Shown here: positions 45,301-56,762 of the stretch, piece after piece
How the letters are laid out: each line of letters opens with the position of its first letter
How positions within the stretch are numbered: the first letter of the stretch is position 1
Origin: Brachypodium distachyon
Lineage: Eukaryota > Streptophyta > Magnoliopsida > Poales > Poaceae
Direction: 5' to 3'
Length of the DNA: 64,000 nucleotides
Assembly: GCF_000005505.3 (NCBI RefSeq)
Contig: NC_016134.3
Coordinates: 15,668,624 to 15,732,623 of the forward strand
Notes under the pieces: generated by a model
What the model saw: only the letters and a program-made list of their open reading frames with translations
What the model was told of the DNA's origin: nothing
Databases searched by the model: none
Program-made: the position numbers and the translations under genes

Positions 45301-48300
45301 TGTTCATACTCGTGTTCATAGGTTTCGAGTAGTTAAATATAAATTTGAATATTCTTACGGTTTCATTTTGCGTAAGGACCGCATCTTGGTCTTGTATGTT
45401 TGCTGTATTAATAGTGTGGTTAGAACCCACTGAAGTGTTTGCCATCAAGTTTTGTTCACCAGGTACCTCTGGTCTTGTATCTGGGGTGTTGACTTGCTTC
45501 ATCATTATCTGTGTGGTTGCCGGTTGCTGCTCCATGCTTTTCCCCATTGTACACGTGCTAGGAATTGATGGGATCTGAATGACAAGTAAGTAATAAAGAT
45601 TTGCCTTGTTCTTAGTTTTGTTCTTAGTAATTACAATCCTTTTTGTCTTTATGTTAAGTAACAATAATAAACAAAGTGACTAAATTAGTGTTCATATAGT
45701 TGCTCACACGACTTGAGGAATTAAAATAAATATGGATAATCATACCGTTTCCTTTTGCATTTGGAGCACATCTCCATCGTGTTTGCCTTTTGTGCCGGCG
45801 CGGTTAGAAGCCACTGTTGTGCTTTCCCTCACTTTTTGTTCAAGATCCACCGCTGGTCTTGTATTTGCGGTGTTTTCTTGCTTCGTTGATATCTGTGTTG
45901 TTGCCGGTTTATGCTCCTTGCTCTTCTCCAATATCCATGTGCTAGGCATTGATTGGACCTAAATAGAAAGTAAATTCACGGAGAGTTGTCATGTTTTTAG
46001 TTGTTAAAATTCTTATGTTGCAATATTAAGTAAATATATTACAGAGAAAATGACTAATTAGGTATATGTATAGGTGCTCATAGCTATGATTTGAGGAATG
46101 CAAATAAATTTGGATATTCTTACGGTTTCCTTATGCGCTTGGTCTGGATCTTCGTCTTGTATGTTTTTTGAGCCGACATGGTTAGAATCCTCGGAAGTGT
46201 TACCACTCACTTTCTGTTCTTGATCCACTTCTAGTCTTGCATTTGTGGTGTTGTCTTGCTTTCTTATTATCTGCGTTGTTGCCGGTTGCTGCACCATGCT
46301 CTTTTCTGGTGTCCACGTGCTAGGCATGGGTCCGATCTGAATGATAAGTATATATCAACATAGAACTATCATGTTTCTTTGTTACCATCCTTTTTGCTGT
46401 AATATTAAGTAAAAGTACAGGAGAAAATGACTAATTTACATATCATATATGTGCTTTTAGGATTGGAGGAATTAAAGATATATTTGGACATCCTTACCGT
46501 TTTCTTTTGCAATCGGACAACTTCTTCGTCTTCTATGTTTCTTGTATTAACGCGTTTAGAATCCATTAAACTACGGCCACTCATTGTCCGTGCATAATCT
46601 ACCTCTGGTCTCGTATTTCCTGCTTTTGCTTGCTTTGTTATTATCTGCTCTGTTGCCGGTTGCTCCTCCGTGTTCTTCCCCGGTGTCCACAAACCACGCA
46701 TCGATTGTACCTGATTGATAAGTAATTTAAGAAAGTATGTATATTAATGGGAAAAAATGTATATGTGCACACAAGCGTAGATTTTCTACTTCAGGGACTG
46801 CTATGCCATAAGAGTCACTTTTATGTGCATGGAAAAAAAAATCCAGTAGGAACATTCGGTGGAAACTTAGTACAAACCATATTTAAAGGTATGTATATGC
46901 TGGGATACTACACATGAGTTCAAAATTCATAAAAATGTGTAAAATCACCATTTGAATTCAAACTTGAAATTTTGTTACGTTCTCAACATAATGTAATTTC
47001 GAATTTCGGAAACTTCTAAACCTGATTTCTACATGAAGTGCTGTTCTGTTCACCGAATATTTTCAGGGCACCTTGCTTTTGTTTGACTTTAGATGAAGAA
47101 TTGTTTAATTTACATTTATCCAGTGGACATCACATTCTGTTTTAGACCAAAGACGTACGAGCACGTGTGGGGCATTCTTAAGTCATAACATGGAACTCCC
47201 TCGCAAAAGAATTACTTCCTCCGATCCATAATAAGTGTCTCAGATTTTGTACTAACTTAGTACAAAGTTGTACCAAATCTGAGACACTTATTATGTATCG
47301 GAGGGAGTAATAAATACCATGAAGCTAGTTTAGGATCATACCTGTCGTGTTGATGACCCTGAATCCTTCCATGACTCCTGAACTACTGAATCTCTTTTTG
47401 GAGTCTTATTCTCCACCTCATTAAGGTGACTGATGATATCTGCTATTGTTGGCCTTCTATTTCGTTTAATATCCACACATTTTAAGGCTATCTCGAGGCA
47501 TATCTTTACTTGTTGGCAATACGATTCTAGTGATTGATAGTTCTCTGTCACCTTTAGTTTAGGCCTCCACCTTTTGTCTGCCTACATAGTTTAAAAATAT
47601 GTCGTGTTGCAATTAGAATGTAATATAGTCAACACAAATTTGTACTCACTCGGATCCATGATAAGTGTCTTGGATTTAGTATAAAGTTGTAATCAGAATG
47701 TAATCCAAGACACCTATTATGGATGGGAGGGAGTACTATATAGCAGAGGGATAGTTTTCCTTACAAGCTCAATAACTTCTTCTGGTCTGCAGAACTGATC
47801 AAAATCATCATAGGTCTTAGGTCCTACAACCATCTCTATAATTATTACGCCCAGGCTGTATATGTCAAACCCTTTTGATATTGTTCCTTTGCTTTTGTAT
47901 TCCAATGGCTGATATCTCCTGTGTGACTCAATAACAAGGTCATGAGTCTATCTAATATATGATAAAATTAATAATACCTAAGTAATCTGTGTGTTGCTGC
48001 TTTGTTTTCTTTTGTCGTACCAAGACTAAGTTTGTAAGAACTATCTTGGCGTTTTTTTAATGGAAATCGATGGGAGGCCTATTGTTAAAAAGTAAATTAT
48101 TAACGAAACAAGCGGATAAAACATTACAACATTCGTGCATATAGACTAAATTATTTGCATTGTTGATCTCTTGTGGATACTAATTACAATGGTTCAGATT
48201 TAAAACTCTCCACACATAGATAACGGACAAATCTATTGTTTAATCTGTCATGCACATAGGCACATCAATTTGAGATGAACAAGGATTTAACTAATGGTTT

Positions 48301-50409
48301 TGCATTGCATGACACTGGCATCGGTGCCATTAGTCATCTTTTTCTCACACCGATGTTTTAACAACAATAATACGGAAGTTCGATCATGGAACCTCAAGAC
48401 ACATTTCACCAGCTACAATCATTTTTTGTACTTCAAATGATATATCGATGCTAATGTGGAGGTAAAATAAATCTAATAACTATAGAACAAAATGAGTGAT
48501 AGAGAATGTTTTAGCAAACCAATATTAGAAGCAATAAATCATGTAAATTTATAAGAAGTATTTTAGCTAACTTCGAGTACATGTCAATGCAAAATAGCAA
48601 CATGGGCACCATGTGAAATTACAAGCTACGACAAGAGCGAATGATCGCCGGAGAAAATATTTTAACAATTTCTGGTAATTACATTGTTTTTAGATTAGAT
48701 AATGACATAAGCAGTAAAACAAATATGATAATCATATAAGAAAGTGTATGGAGGCATGATGTTGTACTAATAAGAAACAACTACATCTTGGGATAGTGAC
48801 ATGGCAGGTCATGGGATAGATAACGAGGTTCAGGGTACAAGCCATCGGTGCTTAAATTTAATTCTTGTAAAAAAATCATGTTTTGTAAAGATGCTCATTT
48901 TGACTTTTCTTATGCTGATGCTGATGCAGCATCTAAATAAAAGAAAAGATAACCATGAGATAAATAAAATTAACGGCACAAAAATTGGTCTAGCCGCACA
49001 AATATGTGGATTACCCCACTAGTTTGGTTCAAGAATAGAGAAAATTCACAGATAAACTAAGTTCAAGTTCAAATCGGGACATAGTTCGTCAGAAACTGAA
49101 CCAAGCATATTAATAGTCAAAGGTTTCTCGATATGGTAACCTTTCTTAAACTTATATCATTGCATCAAGCGATACAACTGAACTAGTGAAAGGTAAATGT
49201 GAAAAGCCTTGACATGCATGGATGCAACGAACTTACCAGGTTCCTATTGCTCTTGTTGTGGTTTTGGTTGTTTTGTCAGTGAAAAGCCTTGACATGCCAA
49301 AATCTGCAATTTTGGGAACCATGTTACCAGTAAGCAAAATGTTCTCTGGTTTTAGGTCCAAATGATAAATTGGTCCTTTTGAGTGATTGTGAAGGTAATT
49401 TAATCCTTCACAGGTCCCCTTAATAATATTGTATCGTGTGTGCCAATCAAGTCGATGGTCTTCATCTGTAATTTAAACAGTGTGTATCTAAGAGGCACAT
49501 CAACATAGTTAAAGTACTTATCTCGAAGATACTCAAAATTAGCAATACCAGAAATATAGTTGCGAAGGTTTCCATTGGGCGCATACTCAAAGCATAGAGC
49601 TGCACGTGTTATCTCATCAAATTTTTTTGTGAAATTATTTATTCTTTTTTCTGTTTCATAGCAGTAACCAACCAGCAGTATGATATTTTGATGCCTCAGC
49701 TCTAAAAGGCTATAGAACTCTTTGTTGAACTCCGAGTCATGATTCCCTCCTGTTCTTTCCTGGAGGACCTTTACAGCAATCTCTTCCCCATCTTTATCTG
49801 TTCCCTGATAAATATGTGCATGCATATCGAGGGGTAACAAGTTATAAACATTACGGAATAAAGTGGGGAAATCTATTATATTTTCGCAAACTTATTGACT
49901 TAAATATTAGGTTATTCATTTGTTTCCAAATGTAACATTAAGTTGATGTCAGAACTTCAAATGTGACCTTGCTTCTGTAAGTGAATTTAACTTAAGGAAG
50001 AGCAGCAAGATAGGATTGATGAATCCCTTGGGCGATCAAGTTTTTGCCAGCATAGCTTGCTAAACTGACAGTGAAGGAATACCCTGCTCTAGCCTCTAGG
50101 GTTTCCTCTTCACCTGATGTACAAAGTGGGCATGCCCAGTTGGAAGCATGGGCATGCTCCTATTTTTCAACCAGGGTGTATATATGCAGGCCAGCCGGCT
50201 AGACAATTTCTAGGCTTGCCACACAGTTTGTTTGCCAAATATGTGACAATTGTAAATTGCATATGCCCGGAAGAATACCTTGTAAACTACTCCATAGGCC
50301 CCTCTACCAATCTCCATTGAATATTTGCGAGTGATTTCTTCTAAATCTGCTTGGCGTCGCGACTGTGGCAGCACATTCGTCTGTTCTGATTTGCTTCCCA
50401 TATATGTAC
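39340..50409 (-). CDS. Receptor-like cytoplasmic kinase with a tandem-exon repeat tail
   Basis: Kinase exons: 50409-50279 (ATG at 50401), 49804-49549, 49465-49237, 47918-47765 and 47581-47342, giving 334 residues, all borders GT-AG and phases consistent. No signal peptide or membrane segment is visible. Motifs: glycine loop GRGAYGVV, Lys in IAVKVL, HLDLKPEN (Leu in place of Arg, hence non-RD), DFG in KIADFGMSRLF, a weak APE region (RYQPLEY) and DIYSLGVIIIEM. The family is the cereal cytoplasmic RLKs whose short N-terminus starts just before the kinase. Exon 5 ends SGSSTRQ and its phase-0 donor faces the phase-0 acceptors of the repeat exons (46710 downwards): 46710-46498, 46336-46124, 45958-45746, 45574-45359, 44945-44736, 44591-44382, 43879-43694, 43193-42984, 42837-42628, 42180-41971, 41804-41592, 41432-41220, 41060-40848, 40555-40343, 39923-39711, 39552-39340. 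With all of these the protein would be about 1,457 residues; the terminal exon is unknown. If the frameshifted copy at 44222-44009 is included, the product stops there at about 828 residues. Exon inclusion is inferred. Confidence 0.7.
40032..40284. mobile_element. MITE in the intron between repeat exons 17 and 18 (253 bp)
   Basis: CCTACGTTCCTAAATAAGAT against ATCTTATATTTAGGAATGGA, TA at 40030-40031 and 40285-40286. It explains the wider exon spacing here. Confidence 0.85.
40690..40830 (-). pseudogene. Repeat exon 16, truncated remnant
   Basis: Only the 3' two thirds of a repeat exon remain (AACAGAAACTGAGGGGTAGC and neighbouring text). The copy is joined directly to the first ~18 intron bases after exon 15, so the intron and acceptor are missing. 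It resembles exon 12 best (ATGAAGAA..AGCAC, ACAAGACTAGAGGTAGAC). It marks a recombination joint. Confidence 0.75.
42246..42549. mobile_element. MITE between repeat exons 11 and 12, with nested MITE
   Basis: CTACCTTTATTCGGGTTTAT at the left against ATAAACCTGAACGGAGGGAG at the right, with long inverted subterminal similarity (GTTCCTAGGTCGTCAATTTG / AAATTGGTGACTTAGGAAC). Confidence 0.8.
42315..42404. mobile_element. Stowaway MITE (90 bp) nested in the 42246-42549 element
   Basis: CTCCCTCCGATCCATAATAA against TACTATGGATCGGAGGGAG, nearly palindromic throughout (ACTAACTTAGTACAATGTTG centre). The same subfamily as 47215-47307. Confidence 0.85.
43329..43543 (-). pseudogene. Repeat exon 9, frameshifted and without a donor
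   Basis: Length 215 nt; the final third is shifted. The donor that is GTAAGAATATCC elsewhere reads TTAAGAATATCC, so normal use is not possible. It would remain inside a larger intron between exons 8 and 10. Confidence 0.85.
44009..44222 (-). pseudogene. Repeat exon 7, frameshifted (214 nt, TGA before donor)
   Basis: Splice sites are intact, but the length is 3n+1. The middle (after NVRQEV) is rearranged relative to other copies, and the frame reaches TGA at 44015-44013, just before the donor. If spliced in, it ends the protein; if skipped, exons 6 and 8 join in phase. Confidence 0.85.
44970..45211. mobile_element. MITE between repeat exons 4 and 5 (242 bp)
   Basis: CCTTCCTTCTGTTACTAAAT against ATTTAGGAACAGAGG, TA at 44968-44969 and 45212-45213. 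Same family as 40032-40284 (AAGTTTGACCAAGTTTATAG inside). Confidence 0.8.
47215..47307. mobile_element. Stowaway MITE between kinase exon 5 and repeat exon 1 (93 bp)
   Basis: CTTCCTCCGATCCATAATAA against TTATTATGTATCGGAGGGAG, TA at 47213-47214 and 47308-47309. 46711-47214 otherwise is plain intron. Confidence 0.9.
47645..47733. mobile_element. Stowaway MITE in kinase intron 4 (89 bp)
   Basis: CTCACTCGGATCCATGATAA against CTATTATGGATGGGAGGGAG, TA at 47643-47644 and 47734-47735. The long intron 3 (47919-49236) holds no other feature I can name. Confidence 0.85.
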
Positions 50410-52008
50410 CTGCCTTGCATGTAGAAAGAAGTGAACTTTTATACAATGCATGTACAATTTTGTTTATGATAAACAAACCCGTGCCCTAACATTCGTCTGT
50501 CATCTGCAGGACACTATATTCATCGAAGTAAATGGATAGGTCGGCTAGTTATGCTCTTCAGGAATCGGTACTCCAGCTCCAGGTGCAAACACCAGGTCTT
50601 CCCCAACTTGTTTGGTTATAGGTAAATAGAGAGAGAGAGAGAGTGCCATAAATCACCTATTTGGTTAATGGGAGTGCGAGCTGAGAGATTGAGCATGTTA
50701 GTAGAGAGTCCAACTCTGATCACTTTATTAACTCAGGGAGAGATGGGGATTAGGATGAAATTGTTTGCTAGAGATGATCTTAGCCCTTCATCACAACTTA
50801 TGTTATCCTCTCTAAGATAATTAATTCGTCTCGAACTCCTGCCAACTAAACAAGGAAAGAGACTCTCCTCACCAAATCCTACATGTATCTCTTATAACAC
50901 ACCAAACAAGATATTATGAGTAAAACTCAATTTGCCATGTCTAACCCCACTATAAACTCCCTTTCTCCCTCTCTGACCTAGCGAAACACCTTATAGGATC
51001 ACTCTTTCAGTGTGAAAACACCTGATTCAATGTTAGGTTGTTGGATTCGGCAATGGCAATATATGTGACTATTCTAAATTTCTGAGTGTCTTCAGCTATG
51101 GCTAGGGTTAACGTTTGAAGCGTTTGAAGTGAAAGACCTCTGTTGTGTGCCAATGTTTTCTTTTTGTAGTAATTGGCCAAGTCCAACCAGACTGGATGGC
51201 CAGAGATGCCACAGGACGAGATCCGACGGTGCAAATCACTGGGTTAATGAGAGACGAACCACATGAAGTTTCGTTGTCTCTAATTTGGCTTTTTTCATCC
51301 ATGCTGCCTAGGTAGGCTCTTGCCATCGTGTTGTTGCATAGGCAGAATGTATTTTGTATGGTCGTCAAATATTGATGCATTAATATAATTTTCATTGCAA
51401 ATGTCTTTTTTGTTGAAATTGTAATGAGGTGTAATAGAAATCTTCTGAACAAGTTGGGTTAGTTCATTGAGTTGAAAATTGTTCGGTTTAGTAGAAGACA
51501 AAACCGTTACTTTTTCTCCCATATGTACTGCACACGCGCATGCATGTATACTTTGTCTCTATCTTCATGGCTGCATTGATCCATCTGGCACCATACGATG
51601 CCCCATGCTCGCATGATGATTTTGACACCTTTCAGAGTCCTGTTTTCGTGTGTTCTCGTTATGCATCCTGAAACTTGTGCTGATGCAGCCAGGTCATGAT
51701 TTACTTCACTGGATCCGCAAAAGGACTCAACTAAAAGATACTCCACATGTTTTCTAGCTGCTAGGATGAAAGAAATCAATGTATATATTCTAGTTTTTTT
51801 TTCTAGAATACTACATATGCTAGTTTGAAGAGAAATATAAGTTAAAAAATGAGTGGTTTGGTGATAAAGCGCGCGCACAGCTGAAATTAGCTTCCATGTA
51901 TCCTCAAGTATGAAGAATGCGCAACATTTTATAAAACCAGACTACAAACTAGTTAAGCAGGAGAATATCGTATACTTGAAAAGAGAGCATGTGTAGGGAT
52001 GCGATTAC

Positions 52009-52215
52009 CACTCGTTAAGCTGGAGATTAGCCAGCAATTTCTCGGTCCGGAAGGTTCACCGCATGAAGACTTGCAATAGGGGCAGATGCATGGAGAGCCA
52101 AGCAGCCAAGGCTGGCGACCTCGGAATCCTTGGACTTGAGATCGATCGCGCTTAGCAAGTAAACGTCTTGCTTTCCATTTGGCGATGTACGACAGCACGA
52201 GTCCGTGTATATATA
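52009..52215 (-). promoter_or_regulatory. Probable kinase promoter (TATA) and 5' UTR exon
   Basis: On the minus strand, TATATATA at 52215-52208 is followed by about 170 bases ending in a donor (GAGTG|GTAATC, exon end 52009). The next acceptor in line is the one before the first coding exon (GCAG at 50410-50411). The frame across the leader is not conserved text, so I read it as untranslated. 50410-52008 would then be the first intron; it includes a (GA)n run near 50630. Confidence 0.45.
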
Positions 52216-52746
52216 CTGGTTTGGAACTTACCAAGCATCACAAGCTAATTTGTAGACCCGCACTCAAGGAAATTTTCATCGACCCATCGCACTATGTACA
52301 ATTAATATGCTGTCGACGTACCTTTTCTCTGTACACAATCAATAATATAGCAGCATTAAAATCGTTTGCCTACAAAGCATAAGCAATCATGCTTTGAGTC
52401 CAACTGTAAATTTGAGGGGGAAAAACCTGTTGGGGCTGCATGTACAGACATAAAGAAACGTTCTTGATACCCACAAATATAGAGAGGGGATAGGTGCAAC
52501 TACGAGGGAAGTAGATCAATTTTATAGGGAAACATTTATCCTACTATTTGTGTTGCCCAATTCAATTTCACGTGCGATCTTCGCGGCTTGTTTTGCTAGT
52601 AACCCATAATAGTATTTAGACGATGCACTAACCACCTTTATGATGAAATTTGCATCCTGTAAAAATTGCACACATCAGGCACTTCCCTTGGTGCTGCAAC
52701 AAGAGCCAATTGTAACCGATGAGCTATGCAGTACAGATGCTTGAGC

Positions 52747-53303
52747 TTTTTTTTTTACGAAACAATCATCATTGGGTTTCATTGTCAAAGACGCAGCCGA
52801 AAGAATCCGACTACGGGAAGGGTGATCCAGTTTATGAGGAAAACCGGACCTCATACAAAAAGCTCGGTTAATTAAGGAAAACCGGGCGAAAACCAAAGAG
52901 CACGACTTATTAAGGAAAGTCGTATGAAAACCCTAACACCGAGCAACAACCTAACAAAGCTACCTACGGACAAACTGCAACCACCAAGTCAAACTTCCGC
53001 CCACTCCAAGGACGACGAATAGGCAGCAGACTCTATTGCCAGAGAAGGTAGGCAGAGTTGGACTTCTCCGACGACCGGAGCAAGGAAGAGGCCACCCCTG
53101 ATCCCGCCCGCGCTGCTCGATGTCGACAACCTTGACCAAGGCCAAACCGGACTTGCCTCTACAAGCATCATCCGCCGCCAGACGAGATCTCCAAGGCAAT
53201 GCCTCCAAAGAGGGCACGATGTCCGAAAACAACGCCATTGCCCGACCCAGATGAACTTAATCTTAAGCTTTTGCTCGGAGGCATCTCGACTGCAAAGGGT
53301 GGG
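52747..53303 (-). mobile_element. GC-rich retroposon-like element, 3' part (fragment A)
   Basis: Read on the minus strand it ends in an A tract (52747-52757 is T10 on +). The text AGACGAGATCTCCAAGGCAATGCC and the CAAAGAGGGCACGATGTCCG-like block match the copy at 59880-61200 in order. The match stops near 53303 and resumes at 56763, with a gypsy fragment between. Confidence 0.55.
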
Positions 53304-56300
53304 TGCAATGTGATATGGACATGCTAACCATGGATACAACCTTTGGTACCCTCAATTCTATAATATTTGACAAGATTTATAATCAGGTGAATTCAAGTAG
53401 TAATTGTTTTCATTGTCATACTTATGAAGAGGCGGAGCTACTACTATCTTGTCTCGTTTTATTACGTAGGCATCTTGTCGAGCTTTTCAAGTCCAAGGTC
53501 AAGATGAGATACGGTGGAGGCGAACGGGAGGGCCAACAAGAATCAAGCATTCATACAGCTGAGAGGGAAGGATTTCAAGTGTACTTTCCAACAAATCAAA
53601 CGGCACATGATTCGGAGCTTGCTAGAGAAAGATATCACGAATTAAAGTTGAATCCGATTCGGGTCCGAGCTGCCAGGAGATCCGAATTTGTTTTAATCAC
53701 CCAGGCCGCATCCAGAGTCCAAATCAAGCAAACAAGTACTTGTTGGAAAGGTAATTACAAGACCTTTCCAACGGATCTGGCCCCATCAAGAGATTCGACT
53801 CGTGCTGACCGTGACGGACAAAACAAGCTGACGGATCTGTTTTTCTATTTCCTAAAGAGTTGTAGTTTGTTAGGAAAGTTAGAAATAGAGTTGGATTTCG
53901 GACTCCTTATTCAAGGTGGACGAAAATATCTCTCCCTCCTCCTTTATATACCCCATGAGCCCCCCTAAGGAGCCTTGGGTTTTGTTTAGTTAAAAGTTAG
54001 CCATCGCTACTACTTCGTGTAATCGCGTGTGTCGGTTAGACCACCTGTTTTACCGCTTTCGGAACCCCAACTTATCGTCTCGTTGAGACATTGGTTTGAT
54101 ATAGTATATTCGCAATTTTAGATTGCATCCGCTATTTATCTTGTTCTTGCTTGTTCTTCGATTGCTTGCAGGAACAAAGACCTTCGTGGTCAGGTTGATC
54201 GTGCCCCCGCGTGATCAATAACCCTCTGGAGTTGGTGTATCGATTGCTAAGGCGCTGCCTCCTAGGCTGTAGTCGGATCGTCAACGTCACCTCCTACCCA
54301 AATCGAAAGTTACCAATCTCATCGAAAGATCGGGCCACCCGCACCCGTATCACGTGGTATCAGAGCTTAAGGTTGCTCGGTGAGATTTTTCCAGTTTATC
54401 CGTAGTTTAGATCTGTTTTTACCTATCGTCCAGAAAAAGCCAAACAAAAATTAGAATTAGTTACCTTGTCCTAGAACCAATCTGAGCCTTGCAATTTTCA
54501 CTTTAGTATTCGCATTGTTGAATCTTTGCTGCATTAATCGTGTCGAGTTGCTGGATTAGATTGGATCGTTTTTCAGATTTTTTCTACTAGATCGAACTTG
54601 CTTTTGGTTTTCTTGTTCTTCGTGTGACGCAGGTTTCCTTCATCAATCTTCCGCCGCAAAACTCCCTGCCGCCATAATCTCCCGCCGCCACCATATCTTC
54701 CACCGAGTCCCTCTTCGAGTCCTACACCGAGTCCCTCTTTGAGTCCTACACCGAGTCCCTCGTCAAGTCCTACACTGTGTCCCTCTTCGAGTTCTACATC
54801 GAGTCGGCAAGTTATAGTTTTTAGCTGCGAGTTCGAGTCCGAGTCCAATAAGGAGTGCTTTTGGAAAGTGTTTCATCATAGATCGAATTTTGTTTAGAGA
54901 TCAAGTTGTTTGGAAAGTTGAAAAAAAAAGAAATGAAAGAAAAAAAAAAGGAAAGAAAGAAAAAAAAAGAAAAAAAAAAGAGAAAGAGTTCGAGTCAGTT
55001 TCGGACCCGAGTCCGAGTAGAATTTTAGTTTCGGGTGAGTTTGACCCGTGTTCAGTAAAACGGGCGTATCTTTTGCGTACCAACTCGGATTTGGACGTTC
55101 TTGGACTTTTTGGAAAGCTCACGACGAGGTGCATCAGGAAATATTGTGGGCGATGCCCTGCACTTTGACCCTCAAATTCGGTTTGTAAGGTGGACTTTCG
55201 GAGCTTCCAAGTTTCTGCATCCGTTTTCCGGCGTCGCTGCAGCCCGGTGTTTCTCAGTTTTCTCCACCGTCTGACATCCGTTTTGAGTGATCTTGCCCTT
55301 GCCAGAAAGCTTGTGTCGATACGCTTCTAACCCATATTTTTCCATATTTTTCTGAATTTTTCTTACTGCAGCCTTTGCTGTTCTTCGACAGACCGACGTA
55401 CAGTTTTCCAGTCCTTCTTTTGCGTGAGTTTCTGGGGTTAAAAAAGAAAAAAGGAAAAAAAGAAGAAGAAAAGAATAAGAAGCCAAACAGAAGGCCACAA
55501 AAAGAAAAAAAAAGAAAAAAAATCCCAAGGATTTACTTGTTGTGCCATCTTTCTATCCTACCTTTTTCAGTATCTAGGCTTAGATTATTTCTGTAATTCG
55601 TTCTTATCGATTCCAGCAGCTAGGACTAGCATTATTGAGCATATTTTCAACTTTGCATTGCTGATTTGATTATTTGCTATTCCTTGCTACTCACAAAAGC
55701 CTCCAAGCTCCACAGATTCTACAGCTAGGTTGGTTTGTTACCGAGGCATCGATACATTTAATATTCGGAGGGCTTGGTCACGCCGCTGGCCATCACCTTC
55801 CTGTTTTGCATGGTAAGAACTTGTAAGAACTTGATTTTTAGCTTGAGAGTTGAGCGACTTGTAGCCACATCCTAGTAGTTGATAGGAACATATTACTGTG
55901 ATTTGTTTCTTGTTTTCTACTAACCATGACAGGACTTACACGAAGCATGGCAACTAGACCGATGCTATCCCGTGACCGCGATGAGTGCTTTTCATCACGA
56001 CCATCCTCCACGTCTCTTGTTAATAATGCCACGGCAACGGTACAAAACAATCCTTCTAATACAATTAAATTGTGTGTACCTTTCTTTGAGGGGGAAAATG
56101 ATGCTGAAACGTATATAGATTGGGAGCTAGCTTTAACTGAACAATTCACATGCTTCCATGTACTAGATAGTCGTAAGGTCCAAATTGCTAGTAGGAAATT
56201 TCGTTTTGATGCATTATCATGGTGGTGTGAGATAGTTAGAGAAAACAAAATACCTCACACTTGGATTGATATGAAGAAAATCATGAGAGAAAAATATGTT

Positions 56301-56762
56301 TCTCCAAGTTATGCTTATGAGTTGCGTTCCAAATTACGACGTTTGACACAAGATGATAAAACTGTTGATGATTACTACCATGAGTTCCAAATTTAACCTC
56401 GCGATCTGGTTTAGATGAAACCGAACAAAGAAAAATGGATAGGTTTTATTGTGGGCTTAACTTTGATATTTCTTACATAATTGAATACGGAAAATACGAC
56501 TCTCTATTGTGTTTGCTTAATCTTGCTCGTGAAGCGGAGAGAAGGTGTACAAGAAACGTGTTGAGCCTACAAGGTAATGATAAAGATGATTGTGTTGCTG
56601 AACAAAATATGACATGTGATGAAATAAATGAGATACCCGTTGAATTTTCTGCACCATGTGAAATTGTTGATTTACATGCTGATTTGAGTGCACCTACTGC
56701 TGAAATTAATTCTTCTAATGATTTGAGTGCACATATTAATTTTAATATTGATGAGATGAGAC
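53304..56762 (+). mobile_element. Gypsy-type LTR retrotransposon, 5' LTR plus gag, 3' part missing
   Basis: The primer-binding site TGGTATCAGAGC (54355-54366, complementary to initiator tRNA-Met) follows an LTR that ends near 54352 (...GTATCA). A TATA-like CTTTATATACC near 53940 fits LTR promoter spacing. The LTR start is not certain (somewhere 53304-53500). A long leader with A/G-rich tracts precedes gag. No pol or second LTR is present before the sequence returns to the GC-rich element near 56763. Confidence 0.75.
55926..56757 (+). pseudogene. Gypsy gag (retrotransposon gag domain), frameshifted and truncated
   Basis: The first frame (55926-56396) carries the retrotransposon gag domain: FFEGENDAETYIDWELALTE, then ALSWWCEIVRENKIPHTW, then KLRRLTQDDKTVDDYYHEFQ. 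It stops at TAA after FQI. The following codons continue the family pattern in the next frame (from about 56395, with KMDRFYCGLNFDISYIIEYG), indicating a single-base loss near 56393. Text is lost at the right end, before the nucleocapsid zinc knuckle. Confidence 0.8.

Larger units (their letters stand above)
39340..46710 (-). repeat. Array of 19 tandem homologous exons (~370-bp period)
   Basis: Each unit is an exon of about 213 nt (range 186-216) plus an intron of about 160 nt. Both splice sites are kept: acceptor text ...TCATTCAG and donor GTAAGAATATCC, with the following intron bases also conserved (CAAATTTATCTTTAATTCC-like). Every intact exon starts and ends in phase 0. The consensus repeat begins VQSMPSTWTPGKS, continues EQQPATTQII.KQ and NTRPEVD.EQK, and ends NIQDEDAVQMQNET. 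It is Gln/Thr/Asn/Lys/Glu-rich, nearly free of Cys and without predicted membrane segments. Starts are 336-384 bp apart except where a MITE (three cases) or the truncated copy intervenes. I know of no named domain with this pattern. Confidence 0.9.

Noticed and set aside
39215..45962. Plus-strand frames regularly spaced through the array
   Set aside because: Antisense shadows of the repeat exons; their regularity reflects the array.
39340..46710. CRISPR-like or satellite interpretation of the regular array
   Set aside because: Units have conserved splice sites, phase-0 open frames and diverged copies of about 370 bp in a plant gene; nothing resembles short direct repeats with unique spacers.
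51507..51878. 123-codon minus frame
   Set aside because: Inside the first kinase intron, no domain and no splice support.
51953..52234. 93-codon minus frame over the kinase leader
   Set aside because: Starts before the TATA element and does not join in frame with kinase text; more likely 5' UTR.
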